Assembly (NCBI RefSeq): GCF_900187185.1
Contig: NZ_LT906465.1
Span: 1,302,001 to 1,366,000 of the forward strand
Length of the DNA: 64,000 bases
Source: Chryseobacterium taklimakanense
Lineage (GTDB): Bacteria; Bacteroidota; Bacteroidia; Flavobacteriales; Weeksellaceae
Direction: 5' to 3'
The notes beneath the pieces were generated by a model. That model was not told the DNA's origin and did not search any database. It was given only the letters and a program-made list of their open reading frames with translations. Positions 52,405-61,618 of this stretch are shown piece after piece (positions within the stretch are counted from its first letter, which is position 1; each line of letters opens with the position of its first letter). The position numbers were made by a program, and so were the translations under genes.

Positions 52405-52563
52405 ATGAGCAAGAGAACATTCCAACCATCAGAAAGAAAGAAAAGAAACAAACACGGTTTCAGAGAAAGAATGTCTACGCCAAACGGTAGAAGAGTTTTG
52501 GCTGCAAGAAGAGCAAAAGGCAGAAAGAGTTTGACCGTTAGTGCATCCCGCGCTAAGAGATAA
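52405..52563 (+). CDS. rpmH: 50S ribosomal protein L34
   Basis: 52 residues, very basic: [19 protein letters not shown], then [20 protein letters not shown] and [13 protein letters not shown]. The TFQPSxRKRxxxHGFRxRM pattern is universal for bL34. The gene is too short for common length cut-offs but is certain. It has its own consensus promoter and terminator. In many bacteria rpmH neighbours rnpA and dnaA; here it stands between nrnA and ftsE. Confidence 0.97.
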   Translation: MSKRTFQPSERKKRNKHGFRERMSTPNGRRVLAARRAKGRKSLTVSASRAKR

Positions 52564-52585
52564 TTCTTTTATTATCATATACAAA

Positions 52586-52619
52586 TGTGCTTGAAAAAGA
52601 GATTTTTCAGGCATTTTTT
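52586..52619 (+). terminator. Intrinsic terminator of rpmH
   Basis: An 11-bp stem (52588-52598 with 52603-52613) of TGCTTGAAAAA and TTTTTCAGGCA with one wobble and a GAGA tetraloop, followed by T residues. Confidence 0.85.
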
Positions 52620-52683
52620 GTTGTTAAAAAGTGATAAAAATTAGGTGAAAAGTAAAGTTTTATTTACTTTTGAAGCTATCCAA

Positions 52684-52696
52684 TTTTTTTTTTTTT
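52684..52696 (+). repeat. 13-T homopolymer just before the ftsE start codon
   Basis: Thirteen consecutive T residues end 6 nt before the ATG at 52703, between a TACTTTTG -7 box (52665-52672) and the start codon. Such tracts slip easily and can alter transcription or initiation. Confidence 0.8.
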
Positions 52697-52702
52697 ATAA
52701 AA

Positions 52703-53413
52703 ATGCCACACAGTAATATTTCGGGAGACAACATCATTAGCCTGCAAAATGCAAGAATTGCGCAGAAAAACTTCACGGTTCTTACCAATGTGAACCTGAA
52801 CATCAAGAAAGGGCGCTTCTGCTACCTGATCGGAAAAACAGGTTCTGGCAAAAGTTCGCTTCTGAAAACACTTTACGGACATATCCCGCTGCAGGACGGT
52901 AAAGGAAACGTTGCCGGTTTTGACCTTGCAACCCTGAAAACTTCGCAAATTCCGGATCTGAGAAGAAAACTTGGAATTGTGTTCCAGGATTTCCAGCTTT
53001 TGCCGGACAGAACGGTAGAAAAAAATCTTAAATTCGTTCTGGAAGCGACCGGCTGGAAAGATTCCATAAAAATTGATGATAGGATTAATGAAGTTCTGGG
53101 AAGTGTCGGGATGAAAAGCAAAAAGCACAAAATGCCGCATGAACTTTCCGGGGGCGAACAGCAGCGTGTAGCCATTGCGAGAGCGCTTTTGAACCATCCG
53201 GACCTGATTTTGGCCGACGAACCTACCGGAAACCTGGATCCTGAAACTTCCAACGAAATTATGACTTTGCTTAAAAGAGTGGCGCAGGAAGGTAATTCAG
53301 CAGTGGTGATGGCGACTCATGATTACCATATGATCCACAACTTCCCGGGCGAAGCGATTAAATGTGAAGACGGCGCAGTAACCGTAATGGAAACGACCGA
53401 ACTTTTTGAATAA
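52703..53413 (+). CDS. ftsE: Cell division ATP-binding protein FtsE
   Basis: 236 residues from the ATG at 52703; the longer frame begins with TTG at 52670 and would run through the poly-T tract. ABC ATPase: Walker [11 protein letters not shown]-loop [13 protein letters not shown], signature LSGGEQQR, Walker [14 protein letters not shown]-loop MATHDY. The [10 protein letters not shown] text is typical of FtsE. With FtsX it controls septal peptidoglycan hydrolysis; ftsX is not in this window, as expected for Flavobacteriia where the two genes are often apart. Confidence 0.9.
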   Translation: MPHSNISGDNIISLQNARIAQKNFTVLTNVNLNIKKGRFCYLIGKTGSGKSSLLKTLYGHIPLQDGKGNVAGFDLATLKTSQIPDLRRKLGIVFQDFQLLPDRTVEKNLKFVLEATGWKDSIKIDDRINEVLGSVGMKSKKHKMPHELSGGEQQRVAIARALLNHPDLILADEPTGNLDPETSNEIMTLLKRVAQEGNSAVVMATHDYHMIHNFPGEAIKCEDGAVTVMETTELFE

Positions 53414-53435
53414 GATTAAGATTTAAAAAAACATC

Positions 53436-53465
53436 AAAAGTCCTGCAGTGCGGGACTTTTTTATT
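53436..53465. terminator. Bidirectional terminator between ftsE and trmN6
   Basis: AAAAGTCCTGC at 53436-53446 pairs with GCGGGACTTTT at 53450-53460 (one wobble, 3-nt loop), with T-run on the plus strand and A residues on the other side. The T-run touches the trmN6 stop codon. Confidence 0.85.
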
Positions 53466-54156
53466 TGCCAAAGACGTGAAAATCTTTTGTAAGTTCAATA
53501 TACTGTTCGGAATATTGCCGCGGGCTTTTTTCAATCGTCAAGTGCTCTTCTATTAAAACTTTTTCGGTTTTTGAAAATTCGAGGATAAGACGTTTGGGTT
53601 TTGAGCCTATAATCCCTGCGATGTTTACTTTTCTGATTAACTGAAATTGTTGCAGACGGCTTTCACTGATGAATTCAGGTCCGGATTCGAAAGGAATTAT
53701 GACACAAAAAGTGCCTTCATCACTAATTAATTGTGAAGATTTCCTGATCAGATCACTAAAATCAAGTTCGATTTTCTGTCTGGCAACGGCGTCTTTGGCA
53801 GAAGAATTTTCGTCGAAATATGGCGGATTTGAAACGACTAAATCGTAAGGTTCACCATTATGAAAATTCTTGAAATCTCTTTGCATGACCGAAAGCCTGT
53901 CTGAGAACGGTGAATTTTCAAAATTTTCTTTCGCCAGCAGAACTGCTTTTTCGTTGATGTCAATCGCGGTAATCTGACAATCGGGATTTCGCTGGGCGAG
54001 CATTAGGGAAATTAATCCGCTGCCGGTACCCACTTCAAGAATTCTTTTTTTATCTGAAATATTTGCTAAGGCTCCCAGCAAAACGCCATCGGTGCCAACA
54101 CGGAATACATCCTCAGACTGATTGACGGTAAATTGCTGAAATGTGAAAGGTTTCAT
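53461..54156 (-). CDS. trmN6: tRNA1(Val) (adenine(37)-N6)-methyltransferase
   Basis: 231 residues. N-terminal FTFQQFTVNQSEDVFRVGTDG and VLLGALA, SAM motif ILEVGTGSGLISLMLAQRN, then VVSNPPYF (the NPPY motif of N6-adenine methyltransferases). YfiC/TrmN6 methylates A37 of tRNA1-Val; the same N-terminal FxFKxFxVxxDxxxMKVGTDG pattern separates it from rRNA enzymes. Its ATG overlaps the histidine kinase stop by one base (TAATG), so the two are translationally coupled. Confidence 0.9.
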   Translation of the reverse strand: MKPFTFQQFTVNQSEDVFRVGTDGVLLGALANISDKKRILEVGTGSGLISLMLAQRNPDCQITAIDINEKAVLLAKENFENSPFSDRLSVMQRDFKNFHNGEPYDLVVSNPPYFDENSSAKDAVARQKIELDFSDLIRKSSQLISDEGTFCVIIPFESGPEFISESRLQQFQLIRKVNIAGIIGSKPKRLILEFSKTEKVLIEEHLTIEKSPRQYSEQYIELTKDFHVFGK

Positions 54157-55613
54157 TAAATATTAGCAGGTAGAGTAATGGTGAATTTGGTGCCTTTACC
54201 AACCTCTGATATCACGGTAATTTCACCTTTGTAATCTTCCACCATTTTGCGAACCATAGTGAGCCCAAGCCCCATTCCCGAATTTTTGGAAGTAAAATTC
54301 GGCTCAAAAATCCTGTCATACATTTCCTCAGGAATTCCAACCCCATTGTCTTCCACAGTAATCACTACGCGCTTGTGCTTCTGCTCCATATCTACATTAA
54401 TCATCGATTTGCGGCTTTCATCCGCTGCCTGCTGCGCATTGGTTATCAGATTGGTCAGTATTCGGTTCAGGTAAATCTTGTCCATATTGATCATAATATC
54501 TTCGCGGTTAGCGTGCACGAAAATATTTTCATCATTAAAAATGCGGACAATACTCGCCATCTCCTTATTCAGATTAAAAACTTCATTGTGTTTTTCCGGA
54601 AGCTGTGCGAACTGCGAGAATGCCGAAGCCACCGTAGCAATCATATCAATCTGTTCTACTACAGAATCCGACATTTGATTGACCTTATTAATGATATCCG
54701 GATCGTTGGGATTAAACTTTCTTTTGAAATTCTGAATGGTGAGCTTCATCGGCGTGAGGGGATTTTTCACTTCGTGTGCGACCTGTTTTGCCATTTCGCG
54801 CCATGCCTGCTCTTTTTCTGTAAAAGATAATCGTTCCTTCTGATCCTGGATCTGCAGAATCATTTTATTGTAAGATTTCACCAGCGAGCTCAATTCGTCA
54901 TTTTTATAATAACGGATAGGTTTCATATCCCTATCAAAAAGTGTAAGACGGTTGATTAATTCTGAAAACTTTGTTAAGGCATTGGTGAGGTTTTTAGAAA
55001 TTATCCAGCTCAGCCAAACCGCAAATGCGATGATAAAAAGATTAACAATAATGATGTACAGAACATATTTATTAAAAACCTCCAGATAAACATCATCACT
55101 GTGATAGTAAGGAAAATAAACGATACCAATGGGCTCCAGCGAATTGTTTTTCAGCACCATATAAGATGACATAACGTTGGCCTGAAGATTTTCATCGAAC
55201 GTCTGGAAATCCACCCGTTTGTTGCTGCCGAGAACATCGTTAATGACTGTTATCGGAAGTTTTTTTTGTGAGACAAGATTCGGGTCTTTGTTGGAAACAA
55301 GATAACGGCCTTCCAAATCATAAATAATAACGTCAGCCTTACTGATATCTGAGATTTCATATATTTTATTGGCGAGAACTCTCGGAAGATCCTCTGACGA
55401 CATTTGCTCATGACTTACCGCATAATCCAACGACGCCATCAGCGCATCGGATTTTTTCTGCTGATCTGTTCTGCTCTGCTGTATGGCATTGTTTTTCAGG
55501 ATAATGAACGAAAGCACTGATGAGCCTAGAATACTCAGCAGGCATATGATCAAAAATCCCCAGAAAATCCTGTTCCTTAAACTGTAACCTTTGTACTTAT
55601 GGCTTAATGGCAT
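54156..55613 (-). CDS. Orphan HAMP-type sensor histidine kinase
   Basis: 485 residues. Two membrane helices (about 17-39 and 183-205) bound a ~145-residue periplasmic sensor domain, then HAMP (about 206-260), HisKA with phospho-acceptor His280 in [17 protein letters not shown]-box [10 protein letters not shown]1 [12 protein letters not shown] and G2 GMGLGLTMV. The NPLTPMK text is of the NtrY-like type. No response regulator is next to it; instead it overlaps ribE upstream by 17 nt and trmN6 downstream by 1 nt. Signal and partner unknown. Confidence 0.9.
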   Translation of the reverse strand: MPLSHKYKGYSLRNRIFWGFLIICLLSILGSSVLSFIILKNNAIQQSRTDQQKKSDALMASLDYAVSHEQMSSEDLPRVLANKIYEISDISKADVIIYDLEGRYLVSNKDPNLVSQKKLPITVINDVLGSNKRVDFQTFDENLQANVMSSYMVLKNNSLEPIGIVYFPYYHSDDVYLEVFNKYVLYIIIVNLFIIAFAVWLSWIISKNLTNALTKFSELINRLTLFDRDMKPIRYYKNDELSSLVKSYNKMILQIQDQKERLSFTEKEQAWREMAKQVAHEVKNPLTPMKLTIQNFKRKFNPNDPDIINKVNQMSDSVVEQIDMIATVASAFSQFAQLPEKHNEVFNLNKEMASIVRIFNDENIFVHANREDIMINMDKIYLNRILTNLITNAQQAADESRKSMINVDMEQKHKRVVITVEDNGVGIPEEMYDRIFEPNFTSKNSGMGLGLTMVRKMVEDYKGEITVISEVGKGTKFTITLPANI

Positions 55614-56199
55614 TCTGCTTTGACATTAATTTAGCAATATATTTCCCTATGATATCGAATTCAAGATTTACTTTATCGCCGACCTGCAGGAAATTCATAT
55701 TGGTAAATTCCCACGTATAAGGGATAATGGCTACAGAAAACTGATTTTCTCCACTGTCTGCCACGGTAAGGCTTATTCCGTTCACACTTACGGAACCTTG
55801 CGGAACCGTTATAAAACCGCCGCCTGCATCGTACTGAACGGTAACAAAGTAACTCCCATCTTTATCCTCGACAGCAATAACCTCGCCAGTTTTATCTACA
55901 TGTCCCTGCACAATATGCCCGTCCAGCCGTCCGTCCATTTTCATACAACGCTCCAAATTAACGACCGTTCCCACTTCCCAATTTCCAAGATTAGTTTTTT
56001 CTAAAGTTTCATCGATGGCCGTCACAACATAACTACCACCGTTTATTTCAACAACTGTGAGACAGCATCCGTTATGTGCGAGGCTTTGATCGATTTTCAG
56101 TTCCCCGGTGAAAGGGCAGCTCAAAGTGAAATTTATGTTAGAACCCGATTTTTCTATGTTTTCTACTTTCCCTACAGCTTCAATAATTCCCGTGAACAT
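55597..56199 (-). CDS. ribE: Riboflavin synthase
   Basis: 200 residues with the two lumazine-binding repeats of the alpha-type enzyme: MFTGIIEAVGKVENI and NGCCLTVVEI in the first, DGHIVQGHVDKTGEV and VNGISLTVAD in the second. It converts two 6,7-dimethyl-8-ribityllumazine molecules to riboflavin plus a pyrimidine. Trimer in the cytoplasm. First gene of a unit with the histidine kinase and trmN6. A TATCTTTG box at 56239-56246 (minus strand) is the likely promoter core. No FMN riboswitch is visible in its short leader. Confidence 0.95.
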   Translation of the reverse strand: MFTGIIEAVGKVENIEKSGSNINFTLSCPFTGELKIDQSLAHNGCCLTVVEINGGSYVVTAIDETLEKTNLGNWEVGTVVNLERCMKMDGRLDGHIVQGHVDKTGEVIAVEDKDGSYFVTVQYDAGGGFITVPQGSVSVNGISLTVADSGENQFSVAIIPYTWEFTNMNFLQVGDKVNLEFDIIGKYIAKLMSKQNAIKP

Positions 56200-56213
56200 A
56201 AGATAGTTTTTAC

Positions 56214-56246
56214 TAAATTTGTAAATTCATCAATTTTTCAAAGATA
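56214..56246. promoter_or_regulatory. Overlapping divergent promoters of ribE and pdxA
   Basis: Plus-strand TAAATTTG at 56214-56221 points to pdxA (ATG 56257), and minus-strand TATCTTTG at 56246-56239 points to ribE (ATG 56199). Each lies downstream of the other's start region, so the predicted transcripts overlap by a few bases. -33 elements are weak for both. Confidence 0.5.
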
Positions 56247-56256
56247 ACCAATAATT

Positions 56257-57345
56257 ATGAGTTCTAAACATCAAAAAGTGAGAATCGGCATTTCTGTAGG
56301 AGATTTCAACGGGATCGGCCCGGAAATCATAATGAAATCGCTGAATGACAAGTCCATTACAGATTTCTTCACGCCGGTTATTTTTGGTTCGGGCAAGCTT
56401 TTTACCTATCAGAAAAATATTTTTAAACTTCCGGTAAATTTTAATTATATCACTGAAGCTTCGCAGGCACAGCCCGGGAAACTCAATATGGTCAATTTAT
56501 GGAAAGACAACGTGAATGTAGATTTGGGAAAACCTACGGAAGAATCCACAAAAATGGCGATTGATTCTCTGGAAGCCGCAACAGAAGCCTTGGTGAAAGG
56601 CGACATCGACGTATTGGTTACGGCTCCAATCAATAAAGATGAAATGCTTAAGCAAGGTTTCAAACACGCTGGACACACGGGTTATCTTGAAGAAAAATTC
56701 GGTAAAAAAGGGCTGATGTTTTTGGTAACCGATGATTTAAAGGTAGCCGTTTCCACCCATCACATTCCAATTTCAGAAGTGGCTGCAAATATTTCTAAGG
56801 AAAAGATAAAAAAACAGATTAAGCTACTGAACCAGTGCCTGATAGAAGATTTCCAGCTTCAAAGACCGAAAATCGCGGTTTTAGGGCTTAATCCCCATGC
56901 CGGAGACGGCGGCGCCATCGGAAAAGAGGAAACTGAGATCATAGAGCCTGCAATAAAAGAACTTTTCGATAACGGCATTATGGCGTTTGGTCCGTTTCCG
57001 GCAGACAGTTTCTTCCAGCCCAATAAATACAAAAATTACGATGCTGTATTAGCAATGTACCACGATCAGGGGCTTGCACCTTTCAAAACGCTCGCTTACG
57101 AAGAAGGTGTGAATTATACCGCTGGCCTGCCCTTTATACGAACTTCACCGGATCACGGAGTTGCTTACGACATCGCCGGGAAAAATATTGCGGATGAGAG
57201 AAGCTTCAGCGAAGCGATTTTTATGGGAATTAAAATTTTCAAAAACCGGAGCGATTATAAAGATTTGATGACTAACCGCCTTCAACCGAAAAAAATGGTT
57301 TCAGAAAACGGAATTGATGAAGATCTGCCGGAAGAAACAGAGTGA
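56257..57345 (+). CDS. pdxA: 4-hydroxythreonine-4-phosphate dehydrogenase
   Basis: 362 residues. Pyridoxal phosphate synthesis (DXP-dependent route): NAD-dependent oxidation and decarboxylation of 4-phosphohydroxy-threonine. Marks: GISVGDFNGIGPEIIMKSL at the start, TAPINKDEM, HAGHTGYLEEKF with a metal histidine, LGLNPHAGDGGAIGKEE, AMYHDQGLAPFKT and RTSPDHGVAYDIAGK. Length is slightly above the usual 330. It precedes DUF177, which has its own promoter. Confidence 0.95.
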   Translation: MSSKHQKVRIGISVGDFNGIGPEIIMKSLNDKSITDFFTPVIFGSGKLFTYQKNIFKLPVNFNYITEASQAQPGKLNMVNLWKDNVNVDLGKPTEESTKMAIDSLEAATEALVKGDIDVLVTAPINKDEMLKQGFKHAGHTGYLEEKFGKKGLMFLVTDDLKVAVSTHHIPISEVAANISKEKIKKQIKLLNQCLIEDFQLQRPKIAVLGLNPHAGDGGAIGKEETEIIEPAIKELFDNGIMAFGPFPADSFFQPNKYKNYDAVLAMYHDQGLAPFKTLAYEEGVNYTAGLPFIRTSPDHGVAYDIAGKNIADERSFSEAIFMGIKIFKNRSDYKDLMTNRLQPKKMVSENGIDEDLPEETE

Positions 57346-57401
57346 TAACGGTTTAAAAAACCAACCTGAAACCTATAACCTGAAACTTGAAACAAAAATT
57401 A

Positions 57402-57432
57402 TTTGCTAATTCAAAAAAAATGCATATTTTTG
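57402..57432 (+). promoter_or_regulatory. Promoter of the DUF177-rpmF unit
   Basis: TTTG at 57402-57405 and TATTTTTG at 57425-57432 with a 19-nt spacer. The ATG at 57445 lies only about 8 nt after the expected transcription start, so the leader is very short. Confidence 0.72.
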
Positions 57433-57444
57433 CAACCTCATTTT

Positions 57445-57972
57445 ATGGACAAGTTTAGAAACTACGAAGTTGTATTTTCCGGACTGAAGGAAGGGAAGCA
57501 CAAGTTCCAATTTGAGATAAATAAAGCGTTCTTTGAACTTTTTGAGACTGAACAGGACTTCACAAATCCCAGGATTACAGCCGAAGTGCTGATGGATAAA
57601 CACTCCACGTTTCTGGAATTCTGGATTAAAACAGAAGGCGTGGTAACGCTGGTTTGCGACATCACGAATGAAGAATTCGACCACCCGATTGAGAACGAAA
57701 TCAAAGTTTTGGTGAAATTTGGTGAAGTGTATGACGACAGTGACGAAGATGTGATCACCATACCAAGTACAGACCACGCATTCAATGTTGCGCAGCTGAT
57801 TTATGAAGATGTAAGCTTGTCGATCCCGATGAAGAAAGTGTCGCCAAATGTAGATAACGAAGATTTGGAAATCCTGGAAAAATACAGTCCAAAAGAGACA
57901 GAAGATCAAGCCGGTGAAGAAGAAATTGATCCGCGCTGGGAAGCCTTAAAGAAATTAAAAGACAAAAATTAA
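57445..57972 (+). CDS. DUF177 (YceD-like) protein
   Basis: 175 residues from ATG 57445 (an upstream ATG at 57403 lies inside the promoter). The N-terminal YEVVFSGLKEGKHKFQFEI and middle strand region VTLVCDITNEEFDHPIENE match YceD/DUF177, which in bacteria and plastids is linked with 23S rRNA processing and almost always precedes rpmF. The C-terminus is acidic and Glu-rich (about 145-170). Same arrangement here, 65 nt before rpmF. Confidence 0.9.
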   Translation: MDKFRNYEVVFSGLKEGKHKFQFEINKAFFELFETEQDFTNPRITAEVLMDKHSTFLEFWIKTEGVVTLVCDITNEEFDHPIENEIKVLVKFGEVYDDSDEDVITIPSTDHAFNVAQLIYEDVSLSIPMKKVSPNVDNEDLEILEKYSPKETEDQAGEEEIDPRWEALKKLKDKN

Positions 57973-58037
57973 AAAAAAAAATAGTTTAAATATGGTGAGA
58001 TGATGAATCTCATCGCTCATCAAAAAAATTATTAAAA

Positions 58038-58241
58038 ATGGCACATCCAAAGAGAAGACAGTCGAGCACAAGAAGAGACAAAAGAAGAACTCACTATAAA
58101 GCGGAAGTTCCTCAATTGGCCAAAGATGCAACAACAGGTGAGCTGCACTTATACCACAGAGCACACTGGCACGAAGGAAAACTTTATTACAGAGGAAAAG
58201 TAGTAATGGAAAAACAAACTGAAACTAGCGAGGAGAACTAG
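58038..58241 (+). CDS. rpmF: 50S ribosomal protein L32
   Basis: 67 residues. [20 protein letters not shown] is the universal bL32 start, followed by [17 protein letters not shown]. The usual zinc-binding cysteines are absent, as in many cysteine-free L32 forms. A small hairpin (TGAGAT with ATCTCA, 57996-58012) lies in the 65-nt spacer before it. Ends at a strong terminator. Confidence 0.96.
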   Translation: MAHPKRRQSSTRRDKRRTHYKAEVPQLAKDATTGELHLYHRAHWHEGKLYYRGKVVMEKQTETSEEN

Positions 58242-58271
58242 AAATAGTTTAGAAAACCTTCATTTTCATAC

Positions 58272-58313
58272 AAAAAACCACTCATTTTTATAAAATTTGA
58301 GTGGTTTTTTGTT
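58272..58313 (+). terminator. Intrinsic terminator of rpmF
   Basis: AAAAACCACTCA at 58273-58284 pairs perfectly with TGAGTGGTTTTT at 58298-58309 over a 13-nt loop, followed by T residues. Confidence 0.88.
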
Positions 58314-58352
58314 GATTTTTTGTAATTTTGAAGAATATTCAAATAACAAATT

Positions 58353-58841
58353 ATGGACATTAGAGACATACAAAATTTAATCAAATTTGTGTCTAAAGCA
58401 GAAGTTTCTGAAGTAAGATACAAAACGAAAGATTTCGAAATCACGATTAAAACTCCGCTTGGCAACGACCCGGTAAGCTACGTTCCACAACCGGCAGTAT
58501 ACCAAACTGCTCCATATGCAGCAGCTCCGGCTCAGCCTACAGCTCCGCAGGCAGCGGCTCCGGCAGCAGAAAAAGCTGAGGCAGCAGCTGATGAAAGCAA
58601 ATACATCACCATCAAATCACCAATGATCGGTACATTCTACAGAAAACCAGCCCCAGACAAGGACGTTTTCGTAAACGTAGGCGATTCTGTAACTGAAGGA
58701 AAAGTGGTTTGCGTCATCGAAGCGATGAAACTTTTCAACCAGATTGAGTCCGAGGTTTCCGGTAAAATCGTAAAAATCCTTGTGGATGATGCTACGCCTG
58801 TGGAATATGACCAGCCACTGTTCCTTGTAGATCCATCTTAA
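58353..58841 (+). CDS. accB: Acetyl-CoA carboxylase biotin carboxyl carrier protein
   Basis: 162 residues. Short helical N-terminus, Ala/Pro/Gln-rich linker (about 45-85), then a biotinyl domain (about 86-162) with the biotinylated lysine in CVIEAMKLFNQIE near residue 130. Carries CO2 between biotin carboxylase and carboxyltransferase for malonyl-CoA. Promoter candidate TAATTTTG at 58323-58330, right after the rpmF terminator. Followed by accC across an AT-rich, hairpin-forming 93-nt spacer. Confidence 0.95.
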   Translation: MDIRDIQNLIKFVSKAEVSEVRYKTKDFEITIKTPLGNDPVSYVPQPAVYQTAPYAAAPAQPTAPQAAAPAAEKAEAAADESKYITIKSPMIGTFYRKPAPDKDVFVNVGDSVTEGKVVCVIEAMKLFNQIESEVSGKIVKILVDDATPVEYDQPLFLVDPS

Positions 58842-58844
58842 TCG

Positions 58845-58927
58845 GAATTTTAAATTATAAATTATAGATTTTGAATGTAATGCATTTAAAATCAATTTAA
58901 AATTCAAAATTTACAATTTAAAATTTC
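58845..58927. repeat. AT-rich imperfect inverted repeat between accB and accC
   Basis: The 5' arm (58845-58876, ending ATTTTGAAT) and the 3' arm (58902-58927, beginning ATTCAAAAT) form a long imperfect stem of about 26 bp. Both arms are almost pure A/T. No T-run suits a terminator in the plus direction, so it may be an RNA stem-loop within the operon or a spacer repeat; similar AT text lies between sdhC and sdhA (16047-16085). Confidence 0.5.
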
Positions 58928-58934
58928 TAAAAAG

Positions 58935-60287
58935 ATGTTCAAAAAAATATTAATTGCCAACCGTGGTGAGATTGCGATGCGTGTACTGCGCACGTGCAAA
59001 GAAATGGGAATAAAGACCGTAGCGGTATATTCCACTGCCGACAAAGACAGCCTCCACGTAAGATTTGCAGATGAAGCCGTGTGTATAGGCCCTGCAATGA
59101 GCAAGGATTCCTATCTGAAAATTCCAAACATTATCTCTGCCGCGGAAATCACCAATGCAGACGCAATACATCCGGGTTACGGCTTTCTTTCAGAAAATGC
59201 CAATTTCTCCAGAATCTGCCAGAAAAACGGCATTAAATTCATCGGCGCAACTCCTGAACAGATCGAAAAGATGGGCGATAAAGCCAACGCGAAAGCAACT
59301 ATGAAAGCGGCCGGCGTTCCGTGTGTTCCAGGTTCTGACGGGCTGATTGAATCATACGAAGACGCAGCAAGAATTGCCGAAGAAATCGGTTATCCGGTAA
59401 TGATCAAAGCCACTGCAGGCGGCGGCGGTAAAGGTATGAGAGCCGTATGGAAAGCCGAAGACCTTAAGGACCACTGGGAATCTGCAATACAGGAAGCTGT
59501 AGCAGCCTTTGGAAACGGCGGTATGTATATGGAAAAACTGATTGAAGAACCGCGCCACATCGAAATTCAGATTGCCGGCGATCAGTTCGGGAAAGCATGC
59601 CACCTTTCAGAACGAGACTGTTCCGTACAGCGTAGAAATCAGAAACTTACAGAAGAAACTCCCTCTCCGTTCATGACTGATGAACTTCGTCAGAAAATGG
59701 GCGACGCTGCAGTAAAAGCTGCGGAATTTATTGGCTATGAAGGTGTTGGAACCATAGAATTTCTGGTGGACAAGCACAGGAATTTCTATTTCATGGAGAT
59801 GAATACCAGAATCCAGGTAGAGCACCCGATCACAGAGCAGGTTATTGATTATGACCTAATTAGAGAACAAATTTTGCTTGCAGCAGGAACCCCAATCTCA
59901 GGAATTAACCATTTCCCAAAACTACATTCCATCGAATGTAGGATTAATGCGGAAGATCCTTACAACGATTTCAGGCCAAGCCCAGGGAAAATCACAAGTC
60001 TGAACATTCCCGGAGGACACGGAATCCGTATAGATACTCACGTTTACAGTGGTTACACTATTCCTTCAAACTATGATTCCATGATCGCAAAAATAATTAC
60101 CACAGCGCAAACCAGAGAAGAAGCGATTGCTAAAATGAAACGCGCGTTGGAGGAGTTTTATGTAGAAGGTGTAAAAACCACGATCCCGTTCCACAGGCAG
60201 CTGATGGAAGATCCGGATTACGTTGCCGGAAACTATACCACGAAGTTCATGGAAACTTTCGTGATGGACAGAAAATACGACCATTAA
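58935..60287 (+). CDS. accC: Acetyl-CoA carboxylase biotin carboxylase subunit
   Basis: 450 residues, the normal size. [20 protein letters not shown] at the start, ATP-grasp domain with [15 protein letters not shown] (about 155-169), [17 protein letters not shown], the [12 protein letters not shown] motif and [13 protein letters not shown]. Carboxylates biotin on AccB with ATP and bicarbonate. Ends at an intrinsic terminator before rocD. Confidence 0.96.
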   Translation: MFKKILIANRGEIAMRVLRTCKEMGIKTVAVYSTADKDSLHVRFADEAVCIGPAMSKDSYLKIPNIISAAEITNADAIHPGYGFLSENANFSRICQKNGIKFIGATPEQIEKMGDKANAKATMKAAGVPCVPGSDGLIESYEDAARIAEEIGYPVMIKATAGGGGKGMRAVWKAEDLKDHWESAIQEAVAAFGNGGMYMEKLIEEPRHIEIQIAGDQFGKACHLSERDCSVQRRNQKLTEETPSPFMTDELRQKMGDAAVKAAEFIGYEGVGTIEFLVDKHRNFYFMEMNTRIQVEHPITEQVIDYDLIREQILLAAGTPISGINHFPKLHSIECRINAEDPYNDFRPSPGKITSLNIPGGHGIRIDTHVYSGYTIPSNYDSMIAKIITTAQTREEAIAKMKRALEEFYVEGVKTTIPFHRQLMEDPDYVAGNYTTKFMETFVMDRKYDH

Positions 60288-60318
60288 ATAAAAACCGTCT
60301 TTCAAAAGGCGGTTTTTT
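60288..60318 (+). terminator. Intrinsic terminator of accB-accC
   Basis: AAAACCGTCTT at 60291-60301 pairs with AAGGCGGTTTT at 60306-60316 (one wobble, TCAA loop), followed by T residues. Confidence 0.85.
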
Positions 60319-60360
60319 AATCATTTACCTTAAATTTGTCAAAAAGTAAAAAGCAAAAAG

Positions 60361-61611
60361 ATGTCAGCAGAAACACAGCAAAAAAACGCACAGTATTTTA
60401 TTGATTTAGAGGATAAACACGGCGCCCACAATTATCATCCACTTCCGGTAGTTTTGGAACGGGGTGAAGGCGTGTACGTTTGGGATGTGGAAGGCAAAAG
60501 ATATTACGATTTTTTATCAGCTTATTCTGCTGTAAATCAAGGGCATTCTCACCCTAAAATTGTGGACGCATTAGTGAAGCAGGCACAAACTTTAGCGCTG
60601 ACTTCAAGAGCTTTTTATAACTCAAAATTAGGTGAATACGAGAAAAAAGTCACTTCTCTTTTCGGTTTTGATAAAGTTTTACCAATGAATTCCGGTGCAG
60701 AAGCCGTTGAAACCGCGATAAAACTTGCCAGAAAATGGGCTTACGAAGTGAAGGGCGTTCACGGTAACAACGCTAAAATCATTGTTTGCGAAAACAACTT
60801 CCACGGCAGAACAACAACAATCGTGTCGTTCTCAAATGATCCGGATGCGCACAACAACTACGGGCCATTCACACCTGGCTTCGTTAAAATTCCCTACAAT
60901 GATTTAAAGGAGCTTGAAACCGTACTGGAAAAAGATGCCGAAAACATCGCAGCGTTTTTGGTAGAACCAATTCAGGGTGAAGCGGGAGTTTACGTTCCTG
61001 ATGAAGGTTTCCTGAAAAAAGCGTCAGAACTTTGTAAAAAATATAATGTGCTTTTTATCGCTGACGAAGTACAGACCGGCATCGCCAGAACCGGACGCCT
61101 GATTGCGTGCCACCACGAAGATGTGCAGCCGGATGTTCTGATTTTAGGAAAAGCACTTTCTGGCGGTATGTACCCTGTTTCTGCAGTTTTGGCTAATGAC
61201 AATATCATGAAAGTGATCCATCCTGGACAGCACGGTTCCACTTTCGGTGGAAATCCTTTAGCATGCGCTGTCGCAACTGCCGCTTTGGATGTGGTAGAAG
61301 AAGAAAACCTTTCAGAAAGAGCTGAAAAGCTGGGTGAAAAGTTCAGAAATGAAATCAAAAAAGTCATTGAAAAATCGGATCTGGTTCATTCGGTTCGCGG
61401 GAAAGGTTTGCTTAACGCCATCATTATCAACGATTCACAGCACTCACCAACAGCATGGAACCTTTGCCTCGCTTTAAAAGAAAACGGACTATTGGCAAAA
61501 CCTACCCACGGCAACATCATCCGCCTTGCACCACCTTTGGTAATTACTGAAGAACAACTGATGGAATGTGTAGCAATCCTTGAAAAAACGATTGTGGAGT
61601 TTAAGAAGTAA
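60361..61611 (+). CDS. rocD: Ornithine--oxo-acid transaminase
   Basis: 416-residue class III PLP aminotransferase. Converts ornithine and 2-oxoglutarate to glutamate-5-semialdehyde and glutamate. Marks: [32 protein letters not shown] (typical of ornithine aminotransferase), [43 protein letters not shown] and the PLP lysine in [24 protein letters not shown] at 60331-60338 is the likely promoter core. Confidence 0.95.
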   Translation: MSAETQQKNAQYFIDLEDKHGAHNYHPLPVVLERGEGVYVWDVEGKRYYDFLSAYSAVNQGHSHPKIVDALVKQAQTLALTSRAFYNSKLGEYEKKVTSLFGFDKVLPMNSGAEAVETAIKLARKWAYEVKGVHGNNAKIIVCENNFHGRTTTIVSFSNDPDAHNNYGPFTPGFVKIPYNDLKELETVLEKDAENIAAFLVEPIQGEAGVYVPDEGFLKKASELCKKYNVLFIADEVQTGIARTGRLIACHHEDVQPDVLILGKALSGGMYPVSAVLANDNIMKVIHPGQHGSTFGGNPLACAVATAALDVVEEENLSERAEKLGEKFRNEIKKVIEKSDLVHSVRGKGLLNAIIINDSQHSPTAWNLCLALKENGLLAKPTHGNIIRLAPPLVITEEQLMECVAILEKTIVEFKK

Positions 61612-61618
61612 TTCCCGG

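Noticed and set aside
55597-56260. FMN riboswitch for riboflavin synthase
   Set aside because: The expected ribE leader is only about 35 nt and shows none of the conserved FMN-aptamer blocks.
57406-57909. 167-codon minus-strand frame
   Set aside because: Mirror of the DUF177 gene, with rpmF and a promoter supporting the plus-strand reading.
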